Source: Diphasiastrum complanatum
Taxonomy: Eukaryota > Streptophyta > Lycopodiopsida > Lycopodiales > Lycopodiaceae
DNA length: 64,000 nt
Direction: 5' to 3'
Assembly: GCA_029204225.1 (NCBI GenBank)
Contig: MU832203.1
Span: 18,283-82,282 of the forward strand
Position numbers and translations under genes: made by a program. Each line of letters starts with the position of its first letter. The first letter of the stretch is position 1. Of the stretch, positions 59,838-64,000 are shown one piece after another. Under the pieces are notes generated by a model, which worked only from the letters and a program-made list of their open reading frames with translations, was not told the origin of the DNA and did not search any database.

Positions 59838-61471
59838 ACCATGATCGCCCTCCATTCCTGCTATGTAGTAGAACAATGTGAGAATGAAATCCAGTGATGT
59901 CTCCCCCTTTTTCTCTACCATCGCTTCTATTTCATCAACTCACATTATCCATTGCTCTCTCTCTCTAACCCTTCTGTATCTCAATAGAATTCTCTAGATC
60001 CATCTTCATACCCCTCCCCTCTCTTCCTCGTGACTTTCCTTCAAACTCATCCCCAAAATTTCTTTTTTTAATATGATTCTATTTTTGTAGAGAGATTGTT
60101 AATGTTTTTTTATTGCTAAACTATATTTATTGCTAAACTATGTTTTTTTGTTGAATGTCAGGTTAGTGATTTTGGAATACACATGACCGCCGCGGTAGTA
60201 CAGCAAGGTTATGATCATGAATTTGTCGCACCTTAGGCGTTCTATTGTATCCCATGGACATGTTTCCAATCGTAGACTCCTTAACCTTTATTGTTTTGTG
60301 ATTGTTTACTTTGTGGTTTACAAATAAGTTTAATCTCAATTTAATTAGATCTTTGATTCTATTTTGTAGAGAGGCTTTACAACTTCAAGTGTTCGTGATG
60401 TGGAAGAAAATGTGGAAGAGAACGTGAAAGAGTATGTGAATGAAAGCAAAGGGGGAGTTTGAAGATGTGGACACCAAACATACACCTAACAAGATGAAGG
60501 AGGCGAGGAGGGAAGAAGTGATGATGAGTAGAGGTTCTTAGATTAAATGTAAGGCCTTGTAGAAGGCAATGTAGGAAGAGAGAATTTATTCTCTCATCAA
60601 TGTACTTGATTCTAAATCAATCAATATAATGTTCTGGCATCACTTCATTCTTGCAAAAATTTTTGAATGCATATATTTTTATCCATGAATAGTCTATTGA
60701 ATGCACATCTTTTGATTGCAAATGTATCTATTTCCGGCTTCGGGTGTCGGAGGTTTGCCCGACTACCAGTAGTCGGACTTGGCGTGGATAGTCCACGCTG
60801 TGGATAGTTCATGCATTTTGAATTTCATGACGTACCCCGGCCGATCTGCTGCCGGAAAAGACATTTTGTGTGGAACATCCATGCGTGGATAATCACCGTG
60901 CTCGTATCACGGTATATCCATGCCAAATCCATAGATATATCACGCGAATTTTTTTTTGCCCACACGTCCTCCTTTGTATTGTGCATGGATATTTGCTATA
61001 TGTGTTCTTGTGAACTTGGCTTTCATCAACATGAGCATGCACATCTTATCTATCATTACTTTATCATTGAAGGTGTGCTCAAGGGGATTAGAGAATTGTC
61101 TCTTTAAATCATCTATGACCCGATGCTTCTCAGTGATAGGGAACAACCCTCTAGTCTCTGAACATTATTCCTATCAAATGCCCATGATAGAGCTCTCTCA
61201 TATAAGCTAGGACCTCCTTCCCCTTAACATCCTCAACTATAGCCCTTGAGTATCAATGTCATAGTATAATATCGGATCGGCTCTAGCAAGTGGGGCATTG
61301 TAACAGGTGGTGGTGCGTCACTTACGTGGTGCTGACCTAGCAATGCGAGGTGTGGAGGTCTGAGGAGTGGACCTATGTGGTGAAGGCCTCTATGATGGTA
61401 TGGGTGAGGGCCTTTGTGATGGTACATGTGAATGTGCACTAGTAGGGGTCCTCTGAGGACTACCTTGTTGT
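59838..61471. other. Intergenic DNA with possible exon scraps
   Basis: A short + strand stretch after a good acceptor at about 60154 reads VSDFGIHMTAAVVQQGYDHE FVAP then stop; 60367-60460 is Glu/Lys-rich. These could be the 3' end of an unrecognised gene, followed by a terminator-like region near 60620, but I cannot identify it. On the - strand 61100-61450 is Pro/His-rich and broken, perhaps old transposon coding sequence. Confidence 0.3.
60740..60950. repeat. Palindrome cluster (GCGTGGATAGTCCACGC)
   Basis: GGCGTGGATAGTCCACGC, GTCGGAC/GTCCGAC-like and ACCGTGCTCGTATCACGGT are near-perfect palindromes packed into about 200 bp, with repeated GTGGATA/TATCCAT words on both strands. A GC-rich island in AT-rich DNA. 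Non-coding. Confidence 0.6.
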
Positions 61472-62203
61472 TGTTGATTTCACACATGTGGATTGTCCAA
61501 CAACATGTACTTGTGATTTCTAAGGTGTGTAGATGCACCAAGATCAAGACTAGATTGAGATTCAAGATCAATCTTAGAACCTTATGGCAAAAACACACTG
61601 CTACATGCATTCAATCACTTCCAACTCTCACTGACACGTGTGGGAAGTATTCATAAATTATTTCTAAGTAAAACAAGTTGCTCTCCTCGGTAGAGAGAGA
61701 GAAAAACCATCATGAGCTCTCAGATAGAGAGAGAAGATAGAAATCCAATAATACTCAAAATCAGATAATCACCAAATCAATTAGATCCAAAATGAAGAGT
61801 ACAATGATACTAGTAGATCCACAAGCTAACACTATGCTTAACTATGATTGGACCACACTTTGTCACCTCTTAATCCTATTGGACCATTGATCCATGCACC
61901 TCTTAATTCTATTGGACTATATTCAAGCACACCTCAAATTCCTATTGGACGTCACATGGTTTCACCTCTAAATCCTATTGGACCTCTTAGAATTCATCAA
62001 ACAAAGGCATTACACTTGACTACACTCTAATTGGCCGAGTTAGTCTCTTACTCTATTTTGGCTCAATAGTAGCATTACAAGTGGAAATGCATGATTTGTC
62101 ATCTATGTCAAATTTGTTCCTATCAACATCCTACACCTAGGTGTTGATGTAAAAACATAAGACCCCTATATCTAACATAGATAATCTTTTTCAATTCTTC
62201 ACA
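61472..62203 (-). repeat. Copia B3 3' LTR, about 732 bp
   Basis: It starts TGTTGATTTCACACATGTGG and ends AATTCTTCACA on +, next to the polypurine tract (CTCTTCCT on +, 62204-62211). Read on the - strand it begins TGTGAAGAATTG, the same start as copia B1. It contains CACACATGTG near its left edge and ACACGTGT at 61634-61641. Confidence 0.85.
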
Positions 62204-62217
62204 CTCTTCCTAAAAAA

Positions 62218-64000
62218 TTATCTGATGAAGATTGAGCATTGATCTTGATATAACTCCAGATTAGATCTATGCTTGATGAAAGCACTTTTGCTCAAAGGCT
62301 TTGTGATTAGATCGACAATACAAGAGGACGAGTTGACATGCTCCCAATAGATTTCTCCTCCAATAAGCTTTTCTCTCACAAAATGGTGTGCCACTTCTAT
62401 GTGCTTGCTTCTTGCATGAAATATGAGATTATTGGCAAGAGCTTGGGCCGAGATGTTATCACACTTGATCATTGGTAGATCATCTTCCTTGATGCACTTT
62501 TGCTCCATTAGTAACCTGTTGATCAAAGCACCTCCTTGGTAGTTGTAGTGAGTGCTTTGTACTCGGCTCCTCACATGAAGAGAGAGATATAGTATCTTGC
62601 TTTTTGAAAAGCCAAGATATTAGATTGCCTCCAAGAAAGATAGTGTATGCACTAATAGACTTTCGATCCATCTTGTCATTGCAAAGTCCGAATCCGAGTA
62701 GCCAAAATGGATAGATCTTCACTTTTATAAGTAGACCATAATCACAAGATGGAGATACATATCTTAGAATCTCTTGGCCATCTTCCAATGATGGATCTTA
62801 GGATCTTGCATAAATTGACTCAATTTGTGCACACAAAAACTTAGATCGGGCCTAGTAATGGTAAGCCAAATCAAGGAGCTACAAGACTCCTAAAAAGTGT
62901 GATGTCCTCAAAGGATCTTTCATCACATTTATTAGGATCTTTTACAATTTGCTCCATTGGAGTATCTATGCTCTTAGAATTTTTCCATATGGAATTTTTT
63001 CAACATAGAGTGAGCATATCTAGCTTGGCATATAAAAGACATGATTTTTATAAAATCAGTTTCTAGGCCTAGGATGTAATGTATCTCCTAGATCTTGCAT
63101 TTTTAACTCTCACATCCAAGTGTCTAGCTTAGTTTCATCAACTAGCTTGATACCAACTTCACAAAGAATAATGTCATCAACATAAATTAGAAGAATGACA
63201 ATATCGCTATCAAACAATCTTTAGATACATGGAAGGATCATAGTCACTAAGAGTAAATCCTAGTGAGATAAGAAAGAATCAAGTCTTGAATTCCATGATC
63301 TTGGTGCTTGCTTGAGTCCATAAAGACTTTTGAAGAGCAAGCACACTTTGGACTCATCCTTGATCCTTGAGGTTGTTCCATATAGATCTCCTCCTCAAGA
63401 TAACCATTTAGAAAAGCATTGGATACATCTAATTGGAAACCTTCACACTTAAAGAAACAAGCAAGAGAAATAAGAATTTCTTATTGTCACCATCTTTGCA
63501 ACGGGTGCAAAGGTATCCTCATAATCAAGGCCATGGATTTGAGCAAATCCTTTGGCTCATAATCTTGCTTTATGCTTGTTGATGGTGCCATCATGATTGA
63601 ACTTGATCCGAAATACCACTTGCAACCAATTACATGCTTGTTGGATGGGGGATCCACAAGCTCCCAAGCATTGTTGGTGATCAATGCATCATACTCTTGC
63701 TTCATGGCATCATACCACTCCTTGGTATTGAGTGCCTCTTGTACATTCTTTGGCTCTTCATGAGAGACATAAAAAACATAATTAGTGAAATCAAGATCCA
63801 CTTGTTTGCCTTTGTCAACATATGAGAGCCTCTTAGGCTCGGATCTATCTCATGGACCTTCTTGGTGAGAAACTCCGAGGAGAGTCTTCTTCAAATCTCG
63901 ACCCATCACATCATGATTGTCTTCAAATCAACAATTGGTGATGCATCCATAGACTTCTTGATCTCGGCCTCTTCAAAAGATGAGTGTTGATCTTCATGGA
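62218..64000 (-). pseudogene. Copia B3 Pol 3' half, broken, runs off the window
   Basis: On the - strand from the right edge: the integrase-RT linker (FYVSHEEPKNVQEALNTKEW, 63801-63487), RT down to about 62900, and RNase H and tail (62788-62218; MDRKSISAYTIFLGG, SKHIEVAHHFVREKL). Many indels break the frame. The wording is almost that of copia B1, so it is the same family. Its upstream half and 5' LTR lie beyond 64000. Confidence 0.9.

Overview
This is nuclear DNA of a land plant with a repeat-rich, probably large genome. It is AT-rich, its genes carry introns, and almost everything except one gene is transposon-derived. The one recognisable cellular gene is RAR1, the two-CHORD plant immune co-chaperone. 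All five coding exons can be read on the + strand (6227..19015; 666 nt, 221 residues). Intron 1 is 11.8 kb and full of repeats. The species cannot be fixed. A non-LTR retrotransposon whose RT motifs do not look like the usual angiosperm L1 type, and a CHORD-I one residue shorter than in flowering plants, hint at a fern, gymnosperm or early-diverging lineage. This is inference only.

Layout. 1-6.1 kb: upstream intergenic DNA with a Ty3/gypsy integrase remnant. 6.1-19.1 kb: RAR1. Its first intron holds several dense palindrome clusters, a (GA)47 tract, two non-LTR RT fragments plus a third, oppositely oriented 5' RT segment (a 5'-inversion arrangement), and a Ty3/gypsy gag-chromodomain deletion derivative. 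19-23 kb: downstream intergenic DNA with another gypsy remnant. 23-24.9 kb and 55.3-57.5 kb: two diverged inverted arms about 30 kb apart, each with LTR, primer-binding site and leader sequence and a recurrent hairpin.

Between the arms lies a nested transposon complex. Copia A (26213..32370) is structurally complete, with LTRs that look identical, a perfect 5-bp target duplication and an uninterrupted 1322-residue Gag-Pol. It sits in older DNA that also holds unrecognised coding exons on both strands (32.8-38.7 kb) and a nearly palindromic, G-box-rich divergent promoter (34.4-35.2 kb). A degraded + strand copia, B1 (38667..49255), is split by a related - strand copia, B2 (39427..45313). A CACTA remnant follows (49.4-53.7 kb) with a TNP2 transposase and, inserted or captured, a SET-like stretch and two very long (GA)n tracts. 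A gypsy protease fragment ends this block.

57.5-64 kb: a third copia family (D), poly-G and (GA)n tracts, another palindrome cluster, and the 3' half of a third B-family copia (B3) running off the right edge.

RAR1 works with HSP90 and SGT1 to stabilise NLR immune receptors. The other genes serve only their own transposition, and most are broken. Copia A is the one element that could still be active. Recurrent themes across unrelated repeats are the CACACGTGTG palindrome in LTRs and leaders, and short clusters built from one palindromic word.
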